NCBI RefSeq assembly: GCF_019969725.1
Contig: NZ_JAHXYW010000010.1
Location: 124,001-188,000, forward strand
Direction of reading: 5' to 3'
Source: Neobacillus bataviensis
GTDB taxonomy: Bacteria; Bacillota; Bacilli; Bacillales_B; DSM-18226
DNA length: 64,000 nt
Positions 49,540-57,245 of the stretch are shown in pieces. Made by a program: the position numbers and the translations under genes. Numbering within the stretch: the stretch's first letter is position 1; each line of letters begins with the position of its first letter. The notes under the pieces were generated by a model. The model searched no databases, was not told the DNA's origin, and saw only the letters and a list, made by a program, of their open reading frames with translations.

Positions 49540-50856
49540 ATGGAACTAATGTATGTCAATACCATTTGGGTGGTCCTGGCTGCGGCCATGGTGTTATTTA
49601 TGGAAGGCGGCTTCAGTTTATTGGAGGCCGGGTTTGTCCGGACGAAAAATGCCGTCAATGTCACGATGAAGATTTTTGTCGACTTAACGATCGGCGCCTT
49701 AGCGTTTTGGCTAATTGGCTTTGGAATTATGTTTGGCAAGGATGCTTTTGGATTCGTTGGCACAAGCCTGATTGGCAGCCCGGAAAAAATTGTCCTTTCG
49801 ATTGAATTGCCCAGTGTGGCGTTTGTGCTCTTTCAGATGGGATTTGCGGTTGCTTGTATCTCGATTATTTCGGGTGCACTGGCAGAGCGGATGAATTTTA
49901 AAGCCTATGTGGTCACTGCGGCCCTTATTTGTATTATTATTTATCCTTTGTCCGGTCACTGGATTTGGAATAGCGATGGCTGGCTGGCGAAATTAGGCAT
50001 GAAGGATTTTGCTGGTTCGGCGGCAATTCATGCGGTTGGCGGCTTTGCCGCATTTGCGATGGCGAAATGGCTGGGACCAAGGAAGGGCAGATTCAATTCT
50101 GACGGCAGTGTTAACGTTTTTGCCCCTAGTAATATACCATTGGCATCCGCCGGTGCGTTTATTCTATGGTTCGGCTGGTTTGCGTTTAATGCTGGCAGCA
50201 CCCTGGATGCTTCAAGCTCAGCGCTTGCCCCGATTGCGATTAACACAATGTTAGCTGGAGCAAGCGGCGGTGCGGCTGCTTTATTTTTAACGATGAAGAA
50301 GTTTGGCAAAGCTGACCCAAGTATGACGATCAATGGTGTTTTAGCGGGATTAGTGGCGATTACGGCTGGATGTGCGTTTGTTTCCGAATGGAGTGCCGTT
50401 TTAATTGGGGCGGTTAGCGGTTTGCTGGTGATTTATTCAACGCTATTCGTCGATTATTTAAAGGTGGATGATCCTGTCGGGGCTGTGGCTGTCCATGGTT
50501 TCAGCGGTGTGTTCGGAACAATTGCGGTCGGGTTGTTTGACCGGTCAGCGGGATTATTCACCACGGGTGATTTCTCGCTTTTAAAGGTTCAGCTTTTAGG
50601 GGCAGCTGTAGTAATAATATGGGGGCTCCTTGGCGGAACGTTTATGGCGAAGGTTTGCGAAAAAACGGTCGGCTTCCGGGCATCTGAGCGAGAGGAAGAA
50701 GAGGGGCTTGATATGTCCTACCACGGTATTCCGGCATATAACGAATTGGAGCGTTTCACGGATCTGCCAACCAGTTTATTTAATTTCGAAGAAACCACAG
50801 GTGTCACGGTAGCGGCTCCTGTAACGAGCAAAGCAAAGGCGGAGAAACCAGTTTGA
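49540..50856 (+). CDS. amtB: Ammonium transporter
   Basis: A 438-residue Amt/Rh channel with eleven helices. Family motifs are the N-terminal MVLFMEGGFSLLEAGFVRTKN, the first pore His in IHAVGGFAAF (about 163) and the second in AVHGFSGVFGTIAVGL (about 312). It conducts ammonium at low external levels and is controlled by GlnK. ATG 49540 fits GAGGGGTGA better than the GTG at 49531. No ordinary terminator was found after it; the hairpin array C follows instead. Confidence 0.95.
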   Translation: MELMYVNTIWVVLAAAMVLFMEGGFSLLEAGFVRTKNAVNVTMKIFVDLTIGALAFWLIGFGIMFGKDAFGFVGTSLIGSPEKIVLSIELPSVAFVLFQMGFAVACISIISGALAERMNFKAYVVTAALICIIIYPLSGHWIWNSDGWLAKLGMKDFAGSAAIHAVGGFAAFAMAKWLGPRKGRFNSDGSVNVFAPSNIPLASAGAFILWFGWFAFNAGSTLDASSSALAPIAINTMLAGASGGAAALFLTMKKFGKADPSMTINGVLAGLVAITAGCAFVSEWSAVLIGAVSGLLVIYSTLFVDYLKVDDPVGAVAVHGFSGVFGTIAVGLFDRSAGLFTTGDFSLLKVQLLGAAVVIIWGLLGGTFMAKVCEKTVGFRASEREEEEGLDMSYHGIPAYNELERFTDLPTSLFNFEETTGVTVAAPVTSKAKAEKPV

Positions 50857-50907
50857 TGGGAAGCTTTTTGCACTGAAGGACAAAAACTAAGTTAAAATGT
50901 GCTCAAT

Positions 50908-51230
50908 CAGTCCCATGGGAGAGCCCTATGGGACAAAACTTGGCGGAAAAATTTCCAGACTGTCCCATAGAAGAGCTCTATGGTACAAAACTTGGTAAAA
51001 AAACTATCAAACTGTCTTATAGAATAGACTATGGGACAAAACTTGGCAGAAACACTATTAAACTGTCGTATAGAATAGATCTATGGGACAAAACTTGGTG
51101 GAAAAATTACCAAACTATCCATAGAAGAGCTCTATGGGACAAAAATTGGTAAAAAACTATCAAACTGTCTCATAGAAAGGCTCTATGGGACAAAACTTGG
51201 AAAAAAAACTACCAAACTGTCCTATAGAAG
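50908..51230 (+). repeat. 52-bp tandem hairpin array C
   Basis: CTATGGGACAAAACTTGG begins at 50926, 50978, 51029, 51081, 51132 and 51183 (51-52 bp period). Each start is preceded by an arm related to TGTCCCATAG and a ~7-nt AAGAGCT loop, so each junction folds as a 10-7-10 hairpin. Arm changes such as TGTCTTATAG and TGTCTCATAG keep G-U pairing in a plus-strand RNA. The array fills the gap after amtB and ends with a final left arm at 51217-51226. Confidence 0.85.
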
Positions 51231-51281
51231 GGCCCCGATGTTCCTCATTCCCACTCTCAATTCATCCCGAGTTAAAATAAA

Positions 51282-51304
51282 AAGGCGGCTGATTAAGCCG
51301 CCTT
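51282..51304 (-). terminator. Terminator of the first GGDEF gene
   Basis: AAGGCGGCT (51282-51290), GATTA, AGCCGCCTT (51296-51304). On the minus strand it is followed by TTTATTTT. Confidence 0.85.
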
Positions 51305-51306
51305 CA

Positions 51307-52812
51307 TTATGGGGCCAATGCTCCCCAACTGCTTACCCGGTTCCGCCCGGCATTTTTTGTTTGGTACAATGCTTTGTCCGCCTGTTCCATCAATTCACTG
51401 GTGGACCCAACCGATCCGTCCCGATAAGTGGCAATGCCGATACTTACGGTTATTACCCCATATTCCTGTGAAGCTTGATGAGGGATGTTTAACGTCTCAA
51501 TCGCCTCGCGCACTTTCTCAGCAATGATAACCGCTCCAGCTGAATCGGTTTCCGGAAGAATGATGGCGAATTCCTCCCCGCCATAGCGGGCCGAAACCTG
51601 GGGAGGAACAAGAAGCTCTTGGACAAGAATACCAATCTTTTGCAAACACCGATCACCTGCTGGGTGACCATATGTATCGTTATAAGGTTTAAAATAATCT
51701 ATATCAAAAAATAGCAGTGACAGCGGCGTTTTCGCTTGCACCGACTTGATCCATTCCTTTTCAAGCTGTCTATCAAAAAAGCGCCGGTTCGATAATCCGG
51801 TTAGGCCATCGATATTCGACAAATAGTACAATTGCTGCTCCATCTTTTTCCGTTCTGAAATATCCCTTGAAACGGCCACCACTTTTGTCACTTCTCCATT
51901 TTCAATGATGGGTGTTCCGCGCATATCGACATCAATCCAATCCCCAGTTGCATGCCGCCAGCGGTATTCCGTTACTAAAATACTTCTGTCGATGACCACT
52001 TTATGGAACATTTCTCGGACACGATCGACATCGTCCGGGTGAATATATTCACGAGGATACTTTCCGATATACTCGATCGGCTTACCGCCAAAAAGTTCGA
52101 TAGAAGGGGAAGCATATAGCGCCATCCCTGTTGTATCCAGCACCATAACGACATCCGACATATTCTCACTAATTAAGCGGAATTGTTCCTCGTTCTCTTT
52201 TATTCGATTTTGAAGAAAACTAGTCTTTAATAGATAATTAATCAAATAGAATATACATATAGCACTAATCATAGATGTCGTCCAAAAGGCAACCGTAATC
52301 AGCAGCAGCGTGCTTAGGTCCTTAATTAAATAAATAGCAATGAGATTAATAGAAATTAAACAATAGATATTCAAATATATCCATTTCCTCCATTGGGTGG
52401 CATAGGTGGAAATGAGACCGCAGGCGATGGCCATGTGGATGGCATTTAATGCCCCAATGAAAGACGGCAAATCTGTTTGCCCGTTAAAAAAGATTCGCGA
52501 GATAGCGATAATACTTCCTGTTAGGAATGCAGAAGGAATTCCGCCAAAAAGGGAACTGATGATAATGGGAAAATGCCGGAAATCGACAAGAGTTCCCGTG
52601 CCAAGCCGCAATCCATAAAACATCAGGATTGACCCAACTATGCCAAAAAACAAACCAATGAATAATTTTGACTTGCCCTTCAGGATTCTTGTGTTTAGGT
52701 GATGAATATCGAAAAAATTGCCTTTATTTTTAAAAAAGTAATGGATAAGGACGATGGATGAAGTTAAGATGGCAAGGTTAGCGATGAGGTCCATAATTAA
52801 ATTTTTATACAT
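51307..52812 (-). CDS. Membrane diguanylate cyclase: 5TM (LytS-like) - PAS - GGDEF
   Basis: A 501-residue membrane protein. About six N-terminal helices (1-200) resemble the 5TM receptor region of LytS-type sensors (GIVGSILMFYGLRLG and RHFPIIISSLFGGIPSA). A PAS domain (about 215-330, VVMVLDTTGMALYASPS) is followed by a GGDEF domain with active-site ARYGGEEFAI near residue 412. It should make cyclic di-GMP in response to an unknown signal. No RxxD inhibition site is seen five residues before GGEEF. Neighbouring a second GGDEF gene on the same strand. Confidence 0.9.
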   Translation of the reverse strand: MYKNLIMDLIANLAILTSSIVLIHYFFKNKGNFFDIHHLNTRILKGKSKLFIGLFFGIVGSILMFYGLRLGTGTLVDFRHFPIIISSLFGGIPSAFLTGSIIAISRIFFNGQTDLPSFIGALNAIHMAIACGLISTYATQWRKWIYLNIYCLISINLIAIYLIKDLSTLLLITVAFWTTSMISAICIFYLINYLLKTSFLQNRIKENEEQFRLISENMSDVVMVLDTTGMALYASPSIELFGGKPIEYIGKYPREYIHPDDVDRVREMFHKVVIDRSILVTEYRWRHATGDWIDVDMRGTPIIENGEVTKVVAVSRDISERKKMEQQLYYLSNIDGLTGLSNRRFFDRQLEKEWIKSVQAKTPLSLLFFDIDYFKPYNDTYGHPAGDRCLQKIGILVQELLVPPQVSARYGGEEFAIILPETDSAGAVIIAEKVREAIETLNIPHQASQEYGVITVSIGIATYRDGSVGSTSELMEQADKALYQTKNAGRNRVSSWGALAP

Positions 52813-52890
52813 ACGTACACTACCCCGTTAAATTGTAAATATTACCTAATCTATCGTATCCTATTATCCGAAGCATCACAATAACAACAT

Positions 52891-54312
52891 TTAGACATTT
52901 TCCAACGCCTTATCAATCGCCTTTTTCTTGTACATCTCCTGGTCTGCCGACTTTAGTATTTCTTCGAGCGTAACCTTTGTCCCCGGCTTATAGTGGTAAT
53001 ATCCGTGGCTAGCCGAGATTTCGTACGGTTTCTGATTGGAAAGGTTAATCTCGTGGAAGGTATACTGAATGTCATCCCATACTTCCTCGACGTTTTCGAT
53101 TTTCTTTTTTAAAAAGATCACGATAAATTCGTCCCCGCCCAGGCGGAATAACACGTCCTGGGGATCAAGGTTATCGCTAATTGTCTCACAGCACGTTTTA
53201 ATCAGATCGTCACCAATTGAATGACCAAAACAATCATTGACGATTTTCAAATTGTTTATATCAATATAGCAAATAATAAATTCCTGCGTATCCTCCTTAA
53301 GCAGCCCTCTTAATAGTTCAATGCCGCTGCGGCGATTGCGAATGCCGGTCAGCATATCAATAGATGCATGCTGAAGGAGCTCGGCCTCTTTCTTTTTCAT
53401 GTCAGTAATATCAGTCGAATCGATTAAAATGCAGGTGTCCTCAAGGTAATCAACCAATTCGAAATTTAGCAGCGACCATTTCCATACGTTAGCAGTAATT
53501 TGCTGCTCTGCTACATAATTTTTAATGCTTTTTTCCTTTAATAGCCTATTTAAAATTTCCTGCTTCTCATATGGACTGCTGAAAAAAAAGCTTATATCAA
53601 CATGTTCCGGGTAGTATTCGACCGCTTGTTTATTCATGAGGACAATCTCATCACTATCGAGCTTTGTCAGTATTAACGGGTTTGGATTCAAATTAAATAG
53701 TCTCCGAAAACTTTCCTCATTCCGGCTAAGCTTCTGCTTGTTTAAAAAGTCATTTTTTCGAAACGAATAGAAGGCCAGTGCAATGGTAAATGAAATGACG
53801 GCGGTCCCTGTCGAGTTAATTAATATGGAGAGGTACGAATAATGATTGGACTCAATTAGATATAAGCCGATTAAGAATAAAATATGGACGGTGACATACT
53901 GGAATAATAGATTCCTAGGACGAATCGGGAAGATAGCAGCGACTCCCAGTAATATTATGATATAGGCGTAAATGTTTCCGGTGAATAGCTGGCTGTTGAT
54001 AGAGGAAACGGCCCCTATCAACAAATAGAGGGAAATATAACCACTTACGATCAAACTTTTAGGAGCTTTCTTATTCCGGTAGATCATAAGAAATATGAGT
54101 GATATTACCAGTCCAGTAAGATGTACGCCTTTGAGCACCAATTTAAACATGGGCCTGTCAAGATTTTTAAAAAATAGAAAGTCGACAATGAAAAAACATG
54201 GATAGGTGAAAATCAGCATATAAGAAATGAGTTTTATTCTTTCAAATAACTGCTCTTCATTAACTTGATTGAATTCTTGTGTTGTTAATAGATTCTTAGT
54301 GAAGGATTTCAA
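52891..54312 (-). CDS. Membrane GGDEF domain protein
   Basis: A 473-residue protein. Six or so helices (about 30-185), a PAS-like linker (about 200-300; FRRLFNLNPNPLILTKLDSD) and a GGDEF domain with intact FRLGGDEFIVIF near residue 390 are visible. A diguanylate cyclase with a membrane sensor different from that of its neighbour 78 bp downstream. No EAL or HD-GYP phosphodiesterase lies in the window. Confidence 0.88.
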   Translation of the reverse strand: MKSFTKNLLTTQEFNQVNEEQLFERIKLISYMLIFTYPCFFIVDFLFFKNLDRPMFKLVLKGVHLTGLVISLIFLMIYRNKKAPKSLIVSGYISLYLLIGAVSSINSQLFTGNIYAYIIILLGVAAIFPIRPRNLLFQYVTVHILFLIGLYLIESNHYSYLSILINSTGTAVISFTIALAFYSFRKNDFLNKQKLSRNEESFRRLFNLNPNPLILTKLDSDEIVLMNKQAVEYYPEHVDISFFFSSPYEKQEILNRLLKEKSIKNYVAEQQITANVWKWSLLNFELVDYLEDTCILIDSTDITDMKKKEAELLQHASIDMLTGIRNRRSGIELLRGLLKEDTQEFIICYIDINNLKIVNDCFGHSIGDDLIKTCCETISDNLDPQDVLFRLGGDEFIVIFLKKKIENVEEVWDDIQYTFHEINLSNQKPYEISASHGYYHYKPGTKVTLEEILKSADQEMYKKKAIDKALENV

Positions 54313-54400
54313 GTTGATCCTCCTTTTTTCTATTTATCCTCGGTATTTTAGCATATTTTTTGGGAAAGGAAAGGGTATTCCGGTTTATTTTAAAATAAAA

Positions 54401-54438
54401 AAGCCGATAACGGGGACCGCATACCCTTTATCAGCTAA
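54401..54438 (-). terminator. Terminator downstream of the 36-residue peptide gene
   Basis: AGCCGATAA (54402-54410) and TTATCAGCT (54428-54436). The single non-canonical pair is G-U only when read on the minus strand, where TTTTTTATTTT follows. This fixes the orientation. Confidence 0.75.
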
Positions 54439-54445
54439 TCGAAAT

Positions 54446-54556
54446 TTATAATAGATGGAGGATTATTTTTACCCATCCAAATAAGGCCAGCCATAATGGG
54501 ATGCTTAGCGCTGTGCCCCATAGCAATCCTGTGAAAAAACTTTCCCGCTCTTCCAT
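54446..54556 (-). CDS. 36-residue membrane peptide, too short for usual ORF calling
   Basis: On the minus strand ATG 54556-54554 is preceded by AGGAG at an 8-nt spacing. It encodes a 36-residue peptide: MEERESFFTGLLWG, then TALSIPLWLALFGWVK, ending IILHLL before TAA. A charged N-terminus followed by one Trp-rich amphipathic or membrane helix, plus its own downstream terminator, supports a real gene. A longer overlapping ORF in another frame (54435-54632) has no ribosome site. Function is unknown. Confidence 0.65.
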   Translation of the reverse strand: MEERESFFTGLLWGTALSIPLWLALFGWVKIILHLL

Positions 54557-54671
54557 TAAAACCACTCCTACCTGAAAGAATACCTTCATCAGTATGGTCA
54601 AGTTCGTGGATATCTATTACTAAAAATAGCAAACCGAACAGCGGAAAAATGGAGAAGCGTGTCAGGTAGAA

Positions 54672-55166
54672 TTAAATGTTTTCGACAGAAAGAATCAAGT
54701 TCTTTATCTTTTCCCTCGCACCCGTGCGCCATTGTTTGACAGCTGAGACCGAAACCTGCTCCCGTTCGGCAATCTCTCTAATCGAAAAACCATAGAAGAC
54801 CGAATCGCGGACCCACTTTCTTTGATTTGGTGTCAGCGTGGAGCAATAGGTTAATAGAGTTTCTTTTTCCATTGGACAGACTGAATGATCGTCTTCAACG
54901 GCGGTCCAGAATTCTTCCTTAGGGTAAAGGTTTCGTTCGCTGTCCCGATACAATTTGGCTAATTCCATGAGAAGGTGGCCGCGTATATAGGAGTAGGCAT
55001 AGTTGGTAAAGCTTCCTTTTTCAGGATTGAAACGCCTGCTTGCCTCCCACAGGGCGATGAGCGCCTGCTGGTAAAATTCGTCCTTGTTCTTGTAAAGATG
55101 GAGCGAGTTGATAATCTTTTGGATCATCGGCTGGTACTGTTCCACTAATTGTTCGAAGCTTTCCAA
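54672..55166 (-). CDS. Sigma-70 family RNA polymerase sigma factor
   Basis: A 164-residue small sigma factor from TTG 55166, supported by AAAGGAA 7 nt upstream. The ATG at 55223 adds 19 residues but has no ribosome site. Region 2 is visible as YQQALIALWEASRRFNPEKG and FTNYAYSYIRGHLLMEL (about residues 30-70). Region 4 has the helix-turn-helix SIREIAEREQVSVSAVKQWR (about 130-150). Such short sigma factors with a YxxALIALWEA core are common in Bacillus and poorly characterised. No anti-sigma gene is adjacent. The peptide gene at 54446-54556 lies just downstream. Confidence 0.85.
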   Translation of the reverse strand: MESFEQLVEQYQPMIQKIINSLHLYKNKDEFYQQALIALWEASRRFNPEKGSFTNYAYSYIRGHLLMELAKLYRDSERNLYPKEEFWTAVEDDHSVCPMEKETLLTYCSTLTPNQRKWVRDSVFYGFSIREIAEREQVSVSAVKQWRTGAREKIKNLILSVENI

Positions 55167-55404
55167 TGGTAAATTCCTTTCAGAAAGCGCGCTATCCTTG
55201 ATATTCCCGGGTACCTCTACCATAGCCGGAATGGTACAGCTTATCGAATGTCACAAAATCATTTTTGAAGGGCATTTTCGCCTGAAACAGTCGATTTTTA
55301 TGCACAAAAGTGATTTTTGGAGCTCATTTTTGCTGATTCATTAGATTATTGACTCAAAAAAATCTTTTTGCGAGAATCGTCGATATTTGTTTATTGAAAC
55401 CTCA

Positions 55405-55433
55405 TTGACGGCACAAAAAATTTGGACTATTCT
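55405..55433 (+). promoter_or_regulatory. Candidate sigma-A promoter of the frl operon with a downstream cre-like site
   Basis: TTGACG (55405-55410), 17-bp spacer, TATTCT (55428-55433). TGAAAGCGTTTTAA (55479-55492) downstream matches the cre consensus at 13 of 14 positions and could act as a CcpA roadblock. Nothing else is seen in the 55224-55614 gap apart from these and the GntR-type operator. Confidence 0.45.
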
Positions 55434-55519
55434 AAACTCAACCCGCAAGCAATTGACCATTTACTTTACCAAAAAAAATGAAAGCGTTTTAATAGTCCAA
55501 TTTTTTAAAAATTGCTTTA

Positions 55520-55535
55520 AATGGTATATACCATT
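55520..55535 (+). promoter_or_regulatory. GntR-type operator, copy 1 (before frlR)
   Basis: AATGGTATATACCATT is a perfect 16-bp palindrome. It recurs at 56371-56386 and, with one arm altered, at 60415-60430. It is the expected site for the adjacent GntR/HutC-family regulator. Confidence 0.8.
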
Positions 55536-55614
55536 ATTGGATTTGACAAATTTTGTAGGAACCTCAACAATTAGTTTTAGGAGTGAATATCAACTAAAAT
55601 AGGGGAAATTATCA

Positions 55615-56349
55615 ATGAGCAGAATGACACGAGACGAAGAAGTTCCTTTTTATAAGCAGCTAAAGGAAAAGATTTTAGATGATATTGAGAGTGGGAAGCT
55701 GAAGCACGGGGATAAGCTTCCGTCTGAAAGGGAGCTGGCCGAGCAATTTCAAATCAGCCGGATGACGGCTAGGCACACACTTTCAGTCCTGGAAAGAGAA
55801 GGTGTGGTCGAGCGGCGGGTAGGCGCGGGAACGTTCATCACCAACAATAAAATTGAAATGGACTTTATTACCTTTAATAGTTTTACGAAAAATATGATGA
55901 ACAAGGGGTTTATTCCCAGCACAAAGGTGCTTTCCATCGGGAAGACCGTGGCCAAGCCCCATATCGCCAGGAAATTGAATGTGCCAATCGGAGAAACACT
56001 TATTTTCTTAAAACGATTGCGCTCAGTCAATGAAATGCCGGTAGCGATCGAAGAATCGTTTATTTCTGAAAAACTATGTCCAAATCTCGAACAGTTTATC
56101 TTCGATAATGTATCTCTCTATCAAATCTTGGAGGATCAATACGAGATTGTTCTAGTCAAGGCAAAGGAGCAAATGCAGGTTACTTTTTCGGAGGAAAGTG
56201 ATAGTAAGCTATTAAAAATCCGCTCCGAAAGTCCGTGTATATATCAGGAGTCCGTTGCCTACGACCCCCATGACCAAGAAATAGAATTTTCCACTTCTTT
56301 AACTAGAAGCGATATCGTAAGGTTTTATTCTGAACTTAATCTGAAATGA
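55615..56349 (+). CDS. frlR: GntR/HutC family regulator of fructosamine use
   Basis: A 244-residue repressor. The N-terminal winged helix has KLPSERELAEQFQISRMTAR (about 35-54) and VERRVGAGTFI. The C-terminal UTRA effector domain runs from about residue 85 (TKVLSIGKTVAKPHIARKL) to the end, with ESFISEKLCPNL and ECPCIYQE-like SESPCIYQE segments. First gene of the operon with palindromic operators on both sides, so autoregulation is likely. The effector is probably a phosphorylated Amadori compound by analogy with FrlR (inference). Confidence 0.85.
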   Translation: MSRMTRDEEVPFYKQLKEKILDDIESGKLKHGDKLPSERELAEQFQISRMTARHTLSVLEREGVVERRVGAGTFITNNKIEMDFITFNSFTKNMMNKGFIPSTKVLSIGKTVAKPHIARKLNVPIGETLIFLKRLRSVNEMPVAIEESFISEKLCPNLEQFIFDNVSLYQILEDQYEIVLVKAKEQMQVTFSEESDSKLLKIRSESPCIYQESVAYDPHDQEIEFSTSLTRSDIVRFYSELNLK

Positions 56350-56370
56350 TTTTGTTTCAGATTTACAAGA

Positions 56371-56386
56371 AATGGTATATACCATT
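56371..56386 (+). promoter_or_regulatory. GntR-type operator, copy 2 (between frlR and frlD)
   Basis: AATGGTATATACCATT, identical to the copy at 55520-55535. It lies 16 bp before the frlD start and so overlaps its ribosome-site region. Confidence 0.8.
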
Positions 56387-56402
56387 AAAGGAGGGAACCG
56401 AG

Positions 56403-57215
56403 ATGAAGGTAATAGGTGTCGGCGATAATGTCGTTGATAAATATATGTATAAAAAAACGATGTATCCCGGTGGGAACGCCCTGAATTTCGCCGTCTATGC
56501 CAAGCAATTAGGGATTGAATCCGCCTATCTGGGCGTTTTCGGGAATGATCTAGCGGCAGCACATATTATTGAAACATTAAAAAGCTTGGATGTGGATATT
56601 TCGAAATGCCGCCAGCATAAAGGAGAAAACGGCTTTGCCGCAGTCGATTTAGTTGATGGCGACCGGATATTTATTGGCGGGAATGGAGGAGGTGTCCAGA
56701 AGGATCATCCAATTGTCCTCAATAACGAAGACCTCGACTATGTTAAATCTTTCAATCTAGCTCATAGCAGCATCTACAGCGATATGGATACAGAGCTGCC
56801 GAAATTGAAGGAAGCGGGCATTCTCGTATCCTATGATTTTTCGAGTGACTACACTGATTCATTGCTAGAACAAAATTGCCCTCATATTGATATTAGTCTT
56901 CTTTCATGCGGACAGCTGGCGAATGAGGAAGCTGAGAATCTATTAAAACGAGTTTATGCCTTTGGCAGCAAGCTGGCGATTGGCACGAGGGGTTCGCGGG
57001 GCGCGATGGTTTTTGATGGCGAGAATTTTTACCGTCAAGAGCCGCATTTTGTTCAGCCAGTGGATACACTCGGTGCCGGCGACTCCTTTTTTACAGCGTT
57101 TATCCTGCATCATTTAACTGGAAATAGGTTGGAAAGAAGTTTGGAAGAGGGCGCTAAATTCGCAGCCAAAACCTGCCTTGTCGATGGCGCTTTTGGATAT
57201 GGGATTCCGTTTTAA
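56403..57215 (+). CDS. frlD: Fructosamine kinase (PfkB family)
   Basis: A 270-residue PfkB-type kinase close to B. subtilis FrlD. It shares the opening VIGVGDNVVDKY, MYPGGNALNFAVYAKQLG, HKGENGFAAVDL, the catalytic DTLGAGDSFFTAF (about 225) and the C-terminal AKTCLVDGAFGYGIPF. It phosphorylates the sugar C6 of fructosamines after uptake. Start ATG 56403 follows GGAGGG. Confidence 0.92.
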   Translation: MKVIGVGDNVVDKYMYKKTMYPGGNALNFAVYAKQLGIESAYLGVFGNDLAAAHIIETLKSLDVDISKCRQHKGENGFAAVDLVDGDRIFIGGNGGGVQKDHPIVLNNEDLDYVKSFNLAHSSIYSDMDTELPKLKEAGILVSYDFSSDYTDSLLEQNCPHIDISLLSCGQLANEEAENLLKRVYAFGSKLAIGTRGSRGAMVFDGENFYRQEPHFVQPVDTLGAGDSFFTAFILHHLTGNRLERSLEEGAKFAAKTCLVDGAFGYGIPF

Positions 57216-57245
57216 TTTTTATAAAAATAAGGAGGGTCTATTTCT

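Noticed and set aside
50928..51152. 75-codon ORF inside array C
   Set aside because: It is a by-product of the repeat sequence; the 51-52 bp period shifts frame between units, and there is no ribosome site.
54435..54632. 65-codon minus-strand ORF
   Set aside because: No ribosome site and no plausible protein; the 36-codon frame in the same stretch has both.
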